Positions 1 to 8,812 of a stretch of 64,000 nt of DNA are shown in pieces (position 1 is the first letter of the stretch; each line of letters opens with the position of its first letter). Position numbers and translations under genes: made by a program. Below the pieces are notes generated by a model. That model searched no databases. It was not told the origin of the DNA and saw only the letters and a list, made by a program, of their open reading frames with translations. Source of the DNA: Sporosarcina sp. ACRSM. GTDB lineage: Bacteria > Bacillota > Bacilli > Bacillales_A > Planococcaceae. Location of the stretch: the NCBI RefSeq assembly GCF_022346545.1, contig NZ_JAKRNU010000015.1:45938-109937 (forward strand). The letters run 5' to 3'.

Positions 1-1
1 C

Positions 2-295
2 TACGAAGAATTCAAAGGAACCGGTAATATGGAGCTTCATCTCGATCGGAACTTGGCAGAACGCCGGATCTTCCCAGCGCTCGATATTCGCCGCTCCGGT
101 ACGCGAAAAGAAGAATTGCTCATTCCATCCAACCAACTCGAAAAACTATGGGCCATTCGAAAAACATTTTCCGACGCGCCCGACTTTGCCGAACGCTTCC
201 TGAAAAAACTTCGCCAAACCAAAACAAACGAAGAATTTTTCGAGAAACTCAACCAAGAAATGAAAGCCCACCGAAACGGCAAAGGCTTACTATAA
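2..295 (+). CDS. rho: Transcription termination factor Rho, C-terminal part (5' cut by window)
   Basis: The last 97 codons of Rho, the RNA-dependent ATPase helicase that ends transcription at C-rich, unstructured RNA. The reading frame is open from base 2, so the gene starts outside the window. The visible part begins [12 protein letters not shown] and continues through [23 protein letters not shown], which is the conserved end of the RecA-like motor domain, then a helical tail. The stop is followed at once by a strong intrinsic terminator and then by the first C-rich repeat array. rho-rpmE-tdk-prfA is the usual Bacillus order. Identification is secure; nothing can be said about the N-terminal RNA-binding domain. 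Confidence 0.95.
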   Translation, partial: YEEFKGTGNMELHLDRNLAERRIFPALDIRRSGTRKEELLIPSNQLEKLWAIRKTFSDAPDFAERFLKKLRQTKTNEEFFEKLNQEMKAHRNGKGLL

Positions 296-302
296 AAAAC
301 GA

Positions 303-335
303 AATCCGCCCTTTACACAAGGGCGGATTCTTTTT
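303..335 (+). terminator. Rho-independent terminator after rho
   Basis: A perfect 9-bp stem, AATCCGCCC/GGGCGGATT, with a 9-nt loop, followed by CTTTTT. Confidence 0.9.
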
Positions 336-377
336 CGTGCAAATGAAATAAACACCTAAGTAGGTAAAAGTCCATAA

Positions 378-675
378 ACGCTCATATTCCACAGCTACCG
401 CTCAAACCCCGTCCTCCCGCGCTCATAATTCCCTGCAAGTGATCAAACCCCTGCCCCCAGCGCTCAAACCCCGTCCTCCCGCGCTCATAATTCCCTGCAA
501 GTGATCAAACCCCTGCCCCCAGCGCTCAAACTCCGTCCTCCCACGCTCATAAATCCCCGCAAGTGATCAATCCACTGTTTCCACGCTCAAACTCCGTCCT
601 CCCGCGCTCAAACCTCGCCCTCGAGCGCTCAAATCCCCTCGCAAATGATCAAACTCCTTATCCCCGCGCTCATAC
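378..675 (+). repeat. TCAAA repeat array 1 (between rho and rpmE)
   Basis: Degenerate units of about 20 bp carry either CGCTCAAA/CGCTCATA or AAGTGATCAAA, separated by C-rich, G-poor filler. A segment of three units is duplicated almost exactly (motifs at 399 and 461). No gene is present. Six related arrays lie further along the window, all in this orientation. Confidence 0.85.
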
Positions 676-715
676 ACCAACCAATTCTCATCCCCCTCAT
701 CCAAACAATAAATAG

Positions 716-744
716 TTGCACAAGCTAAAAAGATTTGTTATAAT
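716..744 (+). promoter_or_regulatory. SigA promoter of rpmE
   Basis: TTGCAC, a 17-bp spacer, then a perfect TATAAT. Transcription should start near 751, giving a leader of about 115 nt before rpmE. Confidence 0.85.
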
Positions 745-748
745 CACT

Positions 749-862
749 TAGGTAATTTGATTACCAATCTGCTGCATATACGGCTGACATACACGGGTCG
801 TGTAAGGCATCAGTCTTATAATAAAACTCTGTTCCAGATGGTTCAGGGCGAGAGGAGAGAGA
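749..862 (+). promoter_or_regulatory. Candidate L31 mRNA leader
   Basis: The untranslated leader opens with a hairpin (GGTAAT TTG ATTACC, 751-765) and has further self-complementary stretches before the ribosome site. Autoregulatory leaders are known for L31 genes in Firmicutes. Here only the length and the first hairpin support it; I could not match a consensus. Confidence 0.4.
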
Positions 863-865
863 TTG

Positions 866-1087
866 ATGAGAGCAGGAATTCATCCAGCTTATAAAGTAGC
901 AACTGTCACTTGTTCATGTGGAAACACATTCGAAACAGGTTCTGTAAAAGAGGACATCCGAGTGGAAGTTTGCTCAGAATGCCACCCATTCTACACTGGA
1001 CGCCAGAAATTTGCTGCAGCGGACGGCCGTGTCGACCGCTTCAACAAAAAATATGGTCTCAAAGAAGAAGGCCGCGACGAAGAGTAA
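866..1087 (+). CDS. rpmE: 50S ribosomal protein L31 (zinc-binding type)
   Basis: A large-subunit protein of 73 residues beginning MRAGIHPAY. It has the four cysteines of the zinc-binding form, CSCG near residue 16 and CSEC near residue 36, followed by the conserved [10 protein letters not shown] and the basic tail [14 protein letters not shown] 866 is preferred over the adjacent in-frame TTG 863 because AGGAG at 853-857 lies 8 nt from the ATG and because family members start MKAGIHP. It stands alone behind its own promoter and ends in a hairpin. As a zinc-containing L31 it can act as a zinc store when a zinc-free paralogue exists elsewhere; none is in the window. Confidence 0.95.
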   Translation: MRAGIHPAYKVATVTCSCGNTFETGSVKEDIRVEVCSECHPFYTGRQKFAAADGRVDRFNKKYGLKEEGRDEE

Positions 1088-1096
1088 GGCTTTCAC

Positions 1097-1137
1097 AATA
1101 CCCGTCAGGTGCATATGCATCGGCGGGTATTTCTATT
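1097..1137 (+). terminator. Terminator after rpmE
   Basis: Stem AATACCCG/CGGGTATT around a loop that can itself fold (TGCATATGCA), then a broken T-tract TTCTATTT. Confidence 0.65.
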
Positions 1138-1285
1138 TGGAGAAGATGGTAAACGAATCCGAACATACATCAGGATTTGCATCAATCATAGCCAACTGAC
1201 AAAGAATAAACGTCACATCCGACTTGTTCGATATTCTGATGACGATAAAATAAAACCTTATAAGTAAGTGGGAAGGGGATTTCAC

Positions 1286-1888
1286 ATGTACGTGTCGATG
1301 CAAGGCGGCTGGATCGAAGTGATTTGCGGCAGCATGTTCTCAGGGAAGTCGGAAGAATTGATTCGCCGAATCCGCAGAGCGCAATTTGCCAAACAGAAAA
1401 TTGCCGTATTCAAACCGGAAATAGACGATCGTTATAGCGAGGAAGCGGTCGTCAGTCATAATGGGACAACCGTCATTGCCAATCCGGTTGCGAGCTCAGC
1501 GCATATTGAAGAATTTGTCACCGATGAGTATGATGTCATCGCTATTGACGAAGCCCAATTTTTCGATGAAGGCATTGTTGACATGGTCATGAATCTGGCG
1601 GATCGCGGATTCCGGGTCATCCTTGCCGGTCTCGATCAAGACTTCCGGGGAGAACCATTCGGGCCGATGCCTCGTCTCATGGCGGTCGCCGAACATGTCA
1701 CCAAACTCCAAGCCGTCTGCACGGTTTGCGGCTCGCCATCTAGCAGAACCCAAAGACTGATCAACGGCGTTCCAGCCGGATACGATGATCCTGTCATTCT
1801 GGTCGGTGCCGCAGAAGCCTACGAAGCAAGATGTCGCAAGCATCATGAAGTACCGAAAGGCACCTCGGTCGCAATTTTTGAACAGTAA
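1286..1888 (+). CDS. tdk: Thymidine kinase
   Basis: ATP-dependent phosphorylation of thymidine to dTMP in the nucleotide salvage pathway. The 200-residue protein is of the type II (TK1-like) family. It has a P-loop GSMFSGKS at residues 15-22, a DEAQFF magnesium-binding motif, the substrate loop [12 protein letters not shown], and a zinc ribbon CTVCG with later CRKHH. The ORF is open from GTG 1268, but ATG 1286 is the likely start: AAGGGGA lies 8 nt upstream and the protein then begins like its relatives, just before WIEVICGS. It is monocistronic, flanked by terminators. Confidence 0.93.
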   Translation: MYVSMQGGWIEVICGSMFSGKSEELIRRIRRAQFAKQKIAVFKPEIDDRYSEEAVVSHNGTTVIANPVASSAHIEEFVTDEYDVIAIDEAQFFDEGIVDMVMNLADRGFRVILAGLDQDFRGEPFGPMPRLMAVAEHVTKLQAVCTVCGSPSSRTQRLINGVPAGYDDPVILVGAAEAYEARCRKHHEVPKGTSVAIFEQ

Positions 1889-1897
1889 ACACTCAAT

Positions 1898-1925
1898 CCC
1901 CGCTTGGGAAACCAGGCGGGTTTTT
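1898..1925 (+). terminator. Terminator after tdk
   Basis: Stem CCCGCTTGG/CCAGGCGGG with a GAAA tetraloop, followed by TTTTT. Confidence 0.9.
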
Positions 1926-2061
1926 ACATTTTTGCTAATCAAAAGTACACAACGCTCTCCAGCAACAACCCAACACCCCCAACCAGAGAAATAACTGTAT
2001 TTACCACGCCATTTCCCGTACAATTAACATACAAATTAGTTCTATAAATGAGGTGTCCAAT

Positions 2062-3138
2062 ATGTTTGAAAGGCTTCAGGCAGTAGAAGATCGATACGAT
2101 CAACTGAATGAATTGCTGAGCGATCCAGATGTCGTGAGCGATATGAAAAAGCTCCGGGATTATTCGAAAGAGCAATCCGGTCTGCAGGAAACGGTTGAGG
2201 CGTACCGTGAATATAAAATTGCGATGACAGAACAGAAAAATGCCAAAGAGATGTTGAATGAACCGCTCGATGATGAAATGAAAGAGCTCGTCAAAATGGA
2301 ATTGTCCGAGTTGGAAGAGAAAATTGAAGCACTCGAAGCGCAACTGAAAATATTGCTTGTGCCGAAAGATCCGAATGATAGCAAAAACGTTATCATGGAA
2401 ATCAGAGGGGCGGCCGGAGGAGACGAGGCTGCTTTATTTGCAGGGAACTTATTCCGGATGTACAGCCGCTATGCGGAAATGAACAACTGGAAAGTCGATG
2501 TGATGGATGCTTCTCCGACCGAACTGGGTGGTTTCAAAGAAATCATTTTCATGATTAACGGCGAAGGGGCCTATTCAAAATTAAAATTTGAAAACGGGGC
2601 ACATCGCGTGCAGCGTGTGCCGGAAACGGAGTCGGGCGGTCGGATCCATACATCAACTGCGACAGTCGCAGTCTTACCGGAAGCCGAAGATGTCGATATT
2701 GAAATTCTCCGAGAAGATCTGAAAATCGATACGTACCGTTCAAGTGGTGCAGGTGGTCAGCATGTTAACACGACAGACTCTGCTGTTCGTATTACGCACC
2801 TACCGACGGGAATCATCGTATCCATGCAAGATGAAAAATCACAAATTAAAAACCGTGAAAAAGCGATGAAAGTATTAAAAGCTCGTGTCTATGATGCGGC
2901 ACAACAAGAAGCGCAAGCAGAATATGCTGCGAGTCGAAAATCGGCAGTCGGAACAGGTGACCGTTCTGAGCGGATCCGTACTTATAATTTCCCACAAAAC
3001 CGGGTGACTGATCACCGCATCGGTTTGACGATTCAAAAACTAGATCAAATCATCGAAGGAAAACTCGATGAAGTCGTCGAGGCACTCATCCTTGAAGAAC
3101 AGGCGAAACGCCTTGAAAGTTTGGATCAGCATGACTGA
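2062..3138 (+). CDS. prfA: Peptide chain release factor 1
   Basis: Recognises UAA and UAG stop codons in the ribosomal A site and triggers peptide release. The protein has 358 residues, the normal length. Its GGQ motif lies at residues 231-233 (SGAGGQHVN), and the codon-recognition tripeptide is P-E-T in [15 protein letters not shown] 2062 is chosen over in-frame GTG 2053 because AGGTG at 2051-2055 sits 6 nt upstream and the protein then starts [12 protein letters not shown] like its relatives. The 3' end overlaps prmC by 8 nt, so the factor and its methylase are translationally coupled. Confidence 0.96.
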   Translation: MFERLQAVEDRYDQLNELLSDPDVVSDMKKLRDYSKEQSGLQETVEAYREYKIAMTEQKNAKEMLNEPLDDEMKELVKMELSELEEKIEALEAQLKILLVPKDPNDSKNVIMEIRGAAGGDEAALFAGNLFRMYSRYAEMNNWKVDVMDASPTELGGFKEIIFMINGEGAYSKLKFENGAHRVQRVPETESGGRIHTSTATVAVLPEAEDVDIEILREDLKIDTYRSSGAGGQHVNTTDSAVRITHLPTGIIVSMQDEKSQIKNREKAMKVLKARVYDAAQQEAQAEYAASRKSAVGTGDRSERIRTYNFPQNRVTDHRIGLTIQKLDQIIEGKLDEVVEALILEEQAKRLESLDQHD

Positions 3139-3985
3139 ACAAGTGTATGCAGCACTTCAGCGAGCCACTTCACAATTAGAAGAAAAAGGGCTCGACACCC
3201 ATGCGGCGAAACTTCTGATGGAGCACATCACCCAAAAGACAAGCGCCAGTTTGCTTGCCGATTTACGTGAACCGCTCACTTCTGAACAACAGCAAGCCTT
3301 TTGGGATGCGATGCGCGAGTTGCTCACAGGCAAACCGGTGCAATACATTATCGGTTCCGAACAGTTTTACGGATATACATTCAAGGTGGATGACAATGTT
3401 CTCATCCCGCGTCCAGAAACGGAGGAACTTGTCTACAATGCATTGCAACGTGGCCGGAAACTGTTTCCGCAACAATCAATCCGAGTCGCAGATATCGGTA
3501 CCGGAAGCGGTGCCATCGCGATCTCATTCAAAAAAGAATGGCCCGAGTCTTCTGTCACCGCGACAGATATAAGTGAAGGAGCGATTGCGGTCGCCAAGCA
3601 GAACGCTGTGGATAACGATGCCGATATCGATTTCCGTTTAGGGGATCTCACTGACCCGATCGTCGGACAAAAATGGGATATGGTCTTATCCAACCCACCT
3701 TATATCGCACATAACGAAGCGAAGCAAATGGCGGATACAGTCCTAGATCACGAGCCGCATGGTGCCCTATTTGCTGACGAAGACGGACTCTTCTTTTACC
3801 GGCAACTTGCGGAAACATTACCGCCGCTTATGAATTGCCCTGCATTGATCGGCGTCGAAATCGGTTATTTACAAGGCGAAGCTGTGCACCAGCTCTTCCA
3901 AACTGCATTTCCTAAAGCTGTCATTGAAATTGTAAAAGATATCAACGGTAAAGATCGAATGATATTTTGCAAGATTGGTGAATAA
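3131..3985 (+). CDS. prmC: Release factor glutamine methyltransferase PrmC
   Basis: Transfers a methyl group from S-adenosylmethionine to the glutamine of the GGQ motif in RF1/RF2, which speeds peptide release. The protein has 284 residues: an N-terminal helical domain that binds the release factor, then a Rossmann methylase fold with the SAM loop [10 protein letters not shown] and the substrate motif NPPY at 188-191. ATG 3131 lies inside the end of prfA; longer in-frame starts would run well into prfA and add sequence not found in the family. Co-transcribed with prfA. Confidence 0.95.
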   Translation: MTEQVYAALQRATSQLEEKGLDTHAAKLLMEHITQKTSASLLADLREPLTSEQQQAFWDAMRELLTGKPVQYIIGSEQFYGYTFKVDDNVLIPRPETEELVYNALQRGRKLFPQQSIRVADIGTGSGAIAISFKKEWPESSVTATDISEGAIAVAKQNAVDNDADIDFRLGDLTDPIVGQKWDMVLSNPPYIAHNEAKQMADTVLDHEPHGALFADEDGLFFYRQLAETLPPLMNCPALIGVEIGYLQGEAVHQLFQTAFPKAVIEIVKDINGKDRMIFCKIGE

Positions 3986-4028
3986 ATCCCCCTCCCTCTG
4001 GCGACAATGCGAGTAGGAGGGGATCGCT

Positions 4029-4598
4029 ATGTTAGAAGATTACGAGGTTGCAAGAAAGAAAACATTATGGGACAAGTTGCTACCATACATTGAATTCATC
4101 ATCGTCCTGCTTATTATACAATCCATCATTACCTTATTCACAGGGGGAGTAGAAGAGGAAGACACCATTCGTTTCCGATTACTTGCGCATTCGAATGCCC
4201 CTGTCGATCAACAGGTTAAAAGAAATATCCAGCGGGAAATCGAACCGCTCATCGCAAAGGCGGTTGCCGATTCGCAGTCCAACCAAGAGCTTGTGGATAA
4301 CTTGACTGCAATTGAAGAGACTGTCCTAGAAGTGGCTGCATCCTTGTCCAATGGTCATGCGGTTACATTGGAAAGGACGGAAGCGCTGTTTCCACCGAAA
4401 AGAGCTGGGCTTTTCATCCATCCACAAGACACTTATGATGCGTACATCTTAACAATTGGAAGTGGACGTGGGGATAATTGGTGGTGTGCACTGTTCCCGA
4501 AAATCTGTTTTCCAGATCAAAAGGAAGAACAGGGGAAAGAAGAGGAGGAAGAAGTCACATTCTTCGTCTGGGAGTGGATAAAATCTTGGTTTTCATAA
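4029..4598 (+). CDS. spoIIR: Stage II sporulation protein R
   Basis: The secreted forespore signal that activates the SpoIIGA protease, which processes pro-SigE in the mother cell. The protein has 189 residues with an N-terminal membrane segment (about residues 22-40) followed by the SpoIIR domain: RFRLLAHSN, then the diagnostic GRGDNWWCALFPKICF. The C-terminus has an unusual acidic stretch (EEQGKEEEEEE) before a tryptophan-rich end. The start has a strong ribosome site (AGGAGGGGA, 4015-4023). It follows prmC by 43 nt. In B. subtilis this gene is SigF-dependent; I did not find a convincing SigF promoter. Confidence 0.93.
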   Translation: MLEDYEVARKKTLWDKLLPYIEFIIVLLIIQSIITLFTGGVEEEDTIRFRLLAHSNAPVDQQVKRNIQREIEPLIAKAVADSQSNQELVDNLTAIEETVLEVAASLSNGHAVTLERTEALFPPKRAGLFIHPQDTYDAYILTIGSGRGDNWWCALFPKICFPDQKEEQGKEEEEEVTFFVWEWIKSWFS

Positions 4599-4728
4599 GG
4601 TTATCAACAAAATTTGTGGATAATTAATGAAAACTGTGTATAAAAGGGGTTTTTCACATGGAAACAATCATTGCAACCGTGGATAAAAATATGGATAACG
4701 AAAAAAAATATAAACAAGCTGTGGATAT
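4573..4728. promoter_or_regulatory. DnaA-box cluster at the spoIIR-ywlC junction
   Basis: Seven sites within 156 bp match TTATCCACA or differ by one base: 4573-4581 (AGTGGATAA), 4601-4609 (TTATCAACA), 4615-4623 (TGTGGATAA, perfect), 4635-4643 (TGTGTATAA), 4678-4686 (CGTGGATAA), 4690-4698 (TATGGATAA) and 4720-4728 (TGTGGATAT). They span the end of spoIIR, the 59-nt gap and the first codons of ywlC. Confidence 0.75.
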
Positions 4729-5686
4729 ATTGAAAAGTGGAGAGGTCGTGGCGTTTCCGACTGAAACGGTATACGGTCTCGGAGCCATCGCCACGGACGA
4801 ACAAGCGGTGCAGAAGATATTTGCAGCGAAAGGGCGGCCTTCTGATAATCCGCTCATTGTACATATAGGACGACAAGAAGAGGTTTCAAACTATGCTACC
4901 GGCATTACGCCGGAAGCGGAAAAATTGATGGCTGCTTATTGGCCTGGACCCCTGACGTTAGTCCTGCCTAAAATTCCGGGCGTCATTGCTGAAAATGTGA
5001 CCCCGGGTGTGGACACAGTCGGACTCCGAATGCCTGATCATCCCGTCGCATTGGAACTTCTTCGCACATTACGGGAACCGCTTGCCGCGCCAAGTGCCAA
5101 TCGCAGCGGCAAGCCGAGCCCGACAGAAGCTTCCCATGTGTATGAAGATCTGAAAGGTTTGATCCCGCTCATTTTGGATGGCGGAAAAACGGGCGTCGGC
5201 GTGGAGTCGACGGTCATCGATATGACTACGACACCCCCAGCGATTTTAAGACCGGGCGGGGTGACGAAAGAAATGATTGAAACGCTCATTGGCCCTGTTC
5301 AAGTTGAGAATAAAGTATCCGATGAAAAAGCGCCGCGTGCCCCCGGTATGAAGTATGCCCATTACGCACCCGAAGCGCCACTTTATCTGATCGGGAATGA
5401 ATCGGATCAAATTGCCGTCGCCATTGAATCCCTGCATGAAGAAGGGAAGAAAGTCGCACTCATTGGCCCGGACGAGTTGGACATCCCCAAAGTGGACTGG
5501 TTTTTCGCTATTGGTTCCGAGGCGGATCATGAAGCGATGGCCGCAAATCTATACAGGGCACTCCGTCAATGTGATGAGACCGATGCGGACATCATCTTAG
5601 CGGTTGAAACGGATTTGGCCGGCGTAGGCGCAGCCGTGATGAATCGCTTGACGAAAGCGGCTGACGGAAAGTGGTATAAAGACTAA
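4658..5686 (+). CDS. ywlC: L-threonylcarbamoyladenylate synthase (Sua5/YwlC type)
   Basis: Makes threonylcarbamoyl-AMP from threonine, bicarbonate and ATP, the first step of the t6A37 modification of ANN-decoding tRNAs. The protein has 342 residues: a YrdC/TsaC domain (about 18-200) with FPTETVYGLGA, a KxR motif (KGRPSDNPL) and APSANRSGKPSPT, then the Sua5-specific C-terminal domain joined by a linker containing the conserved PGMKYAHYAP. AAAAGGGG lies 9 nt before ATG 4658. The first 70 bases carry three DnaA boxes, so the local codon choice (GTGGAT, ATGGAT, GTGGAT) may be constrained by DNA binding as well as coding. Confidence 0.93.
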   Translation: METIIATVDKNMDNEKKYKQAVDILKSGEVVAFPTETVYGLGAIATDEQAVQKIFAAKGRPSDNPLIVHIGRQEEVSNYATGITPEAEKLMAAYWPGPLTLVLPKIPGVIAENVTPGVDTVGLRMPDHPVALELLRTLREPLAAPSANRSGKPSPTEASHVYEDLKGLIPLILDGGKTGVGVESTVIDMTTTPPAILRPGGVTKEMIETLIGPVQVENKVSDEKAPRAPGMKYAHYAPEAPLYLIGNESDQIAVAIESLHEEGKKVALIGPDELDIPKVDWFFAIGSEADHEAMAANLYRALRQCDETDADIILAVETDLAGVGAAVMNRLTKAADGKWYKD

Positions 5687-5755
5687 TCTGAATAGGCATG
5701 ACCTCCTTAGGTATCGCATAAAATGGACGAATGTGGTATCTGGGGAGGTTTTAGT

Positions 5756-6262
5756 TTGACGGAATTAGTCGTGGCGGGGATTACGACGATCGATATTCTC
5801 ATCGTCTACGCCTTGTTGCATGTGAAAAAAGGAAGATTCAAATTAGCGCTCTGGACAGCCTTTCTGAATATGGCATTTCCGTTTCTCGGCTTTTGGGCAG
5901 GAGAAATGACAGCGAGTCTTTTTTCGGAATGGAGCGGATTATTGTCCGGTGTATTGTTGGGCTTGATCGGTATCCAAATGCTTTTACATGATGACGATGC
6001 AAAGACAGCGGTCAATAAGGCGGTATCTCCGGCTGTGATTGCGGTAGCTGTCAGTCTGGATACCTTCTCTGTCAGTGTATCGGTTGGGATGCTCCAATTG
6101 GATAAGACGCTTTTTATCTTGGCATCCGGATTGCTTTCTTTACTATTTTCCTATGCTGTGCTTCGTTTTAAACGCCATCTAGGGATCAAAAATGGAAAAG
6201 TGCTCAGACGATTGGCGGGCATCGCTTTGTTGGCTCTGGGAATAATGTCATGTTTTCGTTGA
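5756..6262 (+). CDS. MntP-family putative manganese efflux pump
   Basis: A small integral membrane protein of 168 residues with about six hydrophobic segments and paired aspartates in the membrane (TTIDILIVY near the start; SLDTFSVSVSVGM in the second half). This is the MntP/DUF204 arrangement, linked to Mn(II) export. The start is taken as TTG 5756 because GGGGAGG (5742-5748) lies 7 nt upstream; ATG 5723 would put the ribosome site inside the gene. ACCTCC at 5701-5706 can pair with the GGAGGT of this ribosome site and could mask it. It sits where Bacillus has a related membrane gene between ywlC and ywlE. The transported ion is inferred from the family only. Confidence 0.7.
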   Translation: MTELVVAGITTIDILIVYALLHVKKGRFKLALWTAFLNMAFPFLGFWAGEMTASLFSEWSGLLSGVLLGLIGIQMLLHDDDAKTAVNKAVSPAVIAVAVSLDTFSVSVSVGMLQLDKTLFILASGLLSLLFSYAVLRFKRHLGIKNGKVLRRLAGIALLALGIMSCFR

Positions 6263-6322
6263 ATTTATCTATTTCTTTCCTCATAGAACTCCGTTATTCT
6301 AAAGATATAGAAGGTGATAATT

Positions 6323-6766
6323 ATGAATATTTATTTGATTTGTACGGGGAATACTTGTAGAAGCCCGATGGCAGAGGCGATTCTTCGGTCGAAAGGGATC
6401 GACGGTATGGCGGTTCGTTCGGCGGGCATTTATGCGCAAGACGGGTGGCCAATATCACAGCATGCGCAGGTGTTGATTGACGAGGCGAACATGCCGCATA
6501 CGCCTGTCTCCAGAGCAATCTCACAGGAGGACTTGGAATGGGCGGATCTCATCCTGACCATGACAGAAGCGCATAAAGCGGCGCTTCTACATGTTAATCC
6601 CGCGGTGGAGCAGAAGACGTTTACGTTAAAAGGATTTGTTCAAGCAGGAAAAGATGGAGATGTCCATGATCCTTTCGGAGGCGATTTGGAAACCTATCGG
6701 CATACTTTTGCCGAATTATCACGGATCATCGACGAACTCGAACAGAAATTAGCGGAGGGAAAATGA
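6323..6766 (+). CDS. ywlE: Protein-arginine phosphatase YwlE
   Basis: A low-molecular-weight tyrosine-phosphatase fold enzyme that removes phosphate from arginine, reversing McsB kinase. In Bacillus this pathway marks proteins for ClpCP degradation. The protein has 147 residues. The P-loop is C7-T-G-N-T11-C-R13-S at the N-terminus and the general acid is D116 in DPFGG. Threonine at position 11 of the loop is the residue that gives phospho-arginine rather than phospho-tyrosine preference. ATG 6323 is used (GAAGGTG lies 6 nt upstream) rather than GTG 6314. The stop codon overlaps the start region of the chemoreceptor gene. Confidence 0.92.
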   Translation: MNIYLICTGNTCRSPMAEAILRSKGIDGMAVRSAGIYAQDGWPISQHAQVLIDEANMPHTPVSRAISQEDLEWADLILTMTEAHKAALLHVNPAVEQKTFTLKGFVQAGKDGDVHDPFGGDLETYRHTFAELSRIIDELEQKLAEGK

Positions 6767-8061
6767 TGAACACTAGGGGAAAGAAACAATTCGGATTACG
6801 AAAAAAACTCGTTTTATTCGTCACGATATTGGCGATTGTCACGTATACAACGAGTGCGGTATTCATCAACTTTATACAACCGCAATTCTTTCCGAATTTT
6901 GATAAGTTCTGGTTTGCGGTGATGACGTATGCATTGGGCATATTCTGGTCCGGCTTATTAGCGGCACTGTTCAGTACCATTTTGACAAAACCATTGCAAA
7001 ACCTTGAACAGGCGGCCAACAAAGTGGCGGCTGGTGAAATCGGTACGGATATCGAATTGCCGCGATCATCCGATGAAATCCGTTCACTTGCAGAAGCGTT
7101 TCAGCACATGGTCTTGAACTTACGCACAGTTGTTGAGCAAATCGAAACGAACTTTGAGAAAACCGCAACAACAGTGGACAAACTATCAGCGGAAACCGGA
7201 GCTGCGACTCGACAGGCGGACGCGGTCGCTTCAACCATTTTGGAAATTTCCGCAGGGGCGGAAGAATCGGCGATTGCCATTCAGGAAACCGCCGAAGCGA
7301 TTGAGGATGTACGCGTATTGGCTGTCGAGGTGAATAACCGGGCGGAAGATTCGTCCGTCCGCTCAAAAGAGATGCTGGATGAACTTGTACGGACAACGGA
7401 AGTATTCCGTACGCTCGTAGAGGGAATCCGGAATATGTCGGCGCAAAGTGAGTTGTCATTGGGGACGATCCGACAGCTCGACGAAAATGCACAAAAAATT
7501 GGTGAAATTGTTCAGCTTGTCGGAAATATCGCGGCACAGACCAATTTACTCGCGTTAAATGCATCGATCGAGGCGGCACGTGCAGGTGAACATGGTAAAG
7601 GATTCGCTGTTGTCGCGGAAGAAGTCCGTGTCCTCGCGGATGAAAGCGCCAAAGCGGTTCAGGGGATTTCCGCACTCGTCGCGACGATCCAAACAGACGT
7701 TACAAAAGTCGTGAAAGAGATGGAACAGCAAGTGAAAACAGCCGCAATCGAAGCCGATCGTGCAAATGAAACGACTGGAAATGTCGAAGCGATGACATTG
7801 AAAGTGAACGGCATGGCGGATTCTGTTGTGGATATTACGAAATTTGTTGAAAATCAGTTGACCAATATCGAAACGACGGCACGTCAATCGCAAGAAGTTG
7901 CCGCCATCGCAGAGGAAACGTCGGCGGGTGCGCAGGAAGTCAGCGCTGCGACCGAAGAACAAGTTCGCTCCATTGAACAGGTGGATGCGATGGCAAGTGA
8001 ATTGAAGAGACAATCGGAAGAGCTTTACAACGTCATCCATAAATTTGATCGAGCAAAATAA
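6766..8061 (+). CDS. Methyl-accepting chemotaxis protein without extracellular sensor domain
   Basis: A chemoreceptor of 431 residues. Two transmembrane helices (about 14-36 and 48-72) are separated by only a short loop. A HAMP segment follows ([20 protein letters not shown]), then a long coiled-coil signalling domain with the CheA/CheW hairpin tip [20 protein letters not shown]. There is no periplasmic-type ligand domain, so it probably senses through the membrane or from inside. The stop of ywlE overlaps ATG 6763; ATG 6766 is preferred because GGAGGG (6754-6759) is 6 nt away. Its place between ywlE and rpiB is not the usual Bacillus arrangement. The ligand is unknown. Confidence 0.88.
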   Translation: MNTRGKKQFGLRKKLVLFVTILAIVTYTTSAVFINFIQPQFFPNFDKFWFAVMTYALGIFWSGLLAALFSTILTKPLQNLEQAANKVAAGEIGTDIELPRSSDEIRSLAEAFQHMVLNLRTVVEQIETNFEKTATTVDKLSAETGAATRQADAVASTILEISAGAEESAIAIQETAEAIEDVRVLAVEVNNRAEDSSVRSKEMLDELVRTTEVFRTLVEGIRNMSAQSELSLGTIRQLDENAQKIGEIVQLVGNIAAQTNLLALNASIEAARAGEHGKGFAVVAEEVRVLADESAKAVQGISALVATIQTDVTKVVKEMEQQVKTAAIEADRANETTGNVEAMTLKVNGMADSVVDITKFVENQLTNIETTARQSQEVAAIAEETSAGAQEVSAATEEQVRSIEQVDAMASELKRQSEELYNVIHKFDRAK

Positions 8062-8075
8062 TAAAGACTACTTAA

Positions 8076-8108
8076 ATGATGCCAAATCGTCTAGTTGGCA
8101 TCATTTTT
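8076..8108 (+). terminator. Terminator after the chemoreceptor gene
   Basis: A perfect 10-bp stem, ATGATGCCAA/TTGGCATCAT, followed by TTTT. Confidence 0.9.
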
Positions 8109-8199
8109 ATATGACATGATACAGGCGCTAAATTTCGCTGTTTTTTTTACGGGAAGATGGTAGAATGAGTTATAAGTAAATTATGAAAAGAGGGACGCT

Positions 8200-8637
8200 G
8201 TGAAAATCGCGATAGCTTCAGACCATGGGGGGAATAATCTCCGCCGTGAAATCGTGCAATTATTAGTGGAATTAGGCGTGGAATATGTTGATTTCGGTCC
8301 GGATTCCAACGAATCTGTCGACTATCCGGATTTTGCGACGCCTGTTGCAAACGGAGTCGCATCCGGCAATTTTGACCGCGGCATCCTGATCTGCGGAACC
8401 GGGATCGGCATGTCCATCGCTGCCAATAAAGTGAAAGGCATCCGTTGTGCGCTTGTCCATGACGTCTTCAGTGCGAAAGCGACAAGACAGCATAATGATT
8501 CCAACATCCTTGCAATGGGGGAACGTGTCATCGGACCGGGCCTTGCAAGGGAAATCGCCGCTACATGGCTGAATACGACATTTGAAGGTGGCCGTCATGA
8601 GCGCCGAATCGGCAAACTGATGGAATTGGAAGACTAA
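8200..8637 (+). CDS. rpiB: Ribose-5-phosphate isomerase B
   Basis: Interconverts ribose 5-phosphate and ribulose 5-phosphate in the pentose phosphate pathway. The protein has 145 residues of the RpiB/LacAB family. The N-terminal KIAIASDHGG contains the active-site Asp-His, the catalytic cysteine is in ILICGTGIGMSIAANK, and the phosphate-binding arginines are in the C-terminal GGRHERRIGKL. The start is GTG 8200 with AGAGGGA upstream. It is followed by a dispersed structured repeat rather than directly by ywlG, so the two are probably less tightly coupled than in Bacillus. Confidence 0.93.
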   Translation: MKIAIASDHGGNNLRREIVQLLVELGVEYVDFGPDSNESVDYPDFATPVANGVASGNFDRGILICGTGIGMSIAANKVKGIRCALVHDVFSAKATRQHNDSNILAMGERVIGPGLAREIAATWLNTTFEGGRHERRIGKLMELED

Positions 8638-8638
8638 A

Positions 8639-8753
8639 GAAAAGCGCAAGTAGCCGTATAGATGCGCCAGGCATAAGACGAACCAGCGGCGCGGCGTCTT
8701 TTGCCGCATAGCTGGAATGACTTATGATTCGAGCATCTGGCTACTGAAGTTTG
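8639..8753. repeat. Dispersed structured repeat, family A, copy 1
   Basis: Same architecture as the copies at 25879 and 56213: an AAAGCG start, outer stem AGTAGCC/GGCTACT (8649-8655 with 8739-8745), then AGATGC/GCATCT, then CATAAG/CTTATG, and an apical hairpin GCGGC/GCCGC inside CCAGC/GCTGG. A second partial start (AAAAGCGCAAG) follows at 8758. Confidence 0.8.
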
Positions 8754-8812
8754 AAAAAGAAAAGCGCAAGTGACAGTAGCTAGCGCCTTTAGAAAAAGGC
8801 AGGTGCAGAGAA

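Noticed and set aside
1496..2023. Minus-strand 175-codon frame across tdk
   Set aside because: Shadow of tdk on the opposite strand; no ribosome site and cysteine/arginine-rich nonsense composition.
6971..7675. Minus-strand 234-codon frame inside the chemoreceptor gene
   Set aside because: Antisense shadow of a low-complexity coiled-coil gene; proline/arginine/serine-rich and not protein-like.
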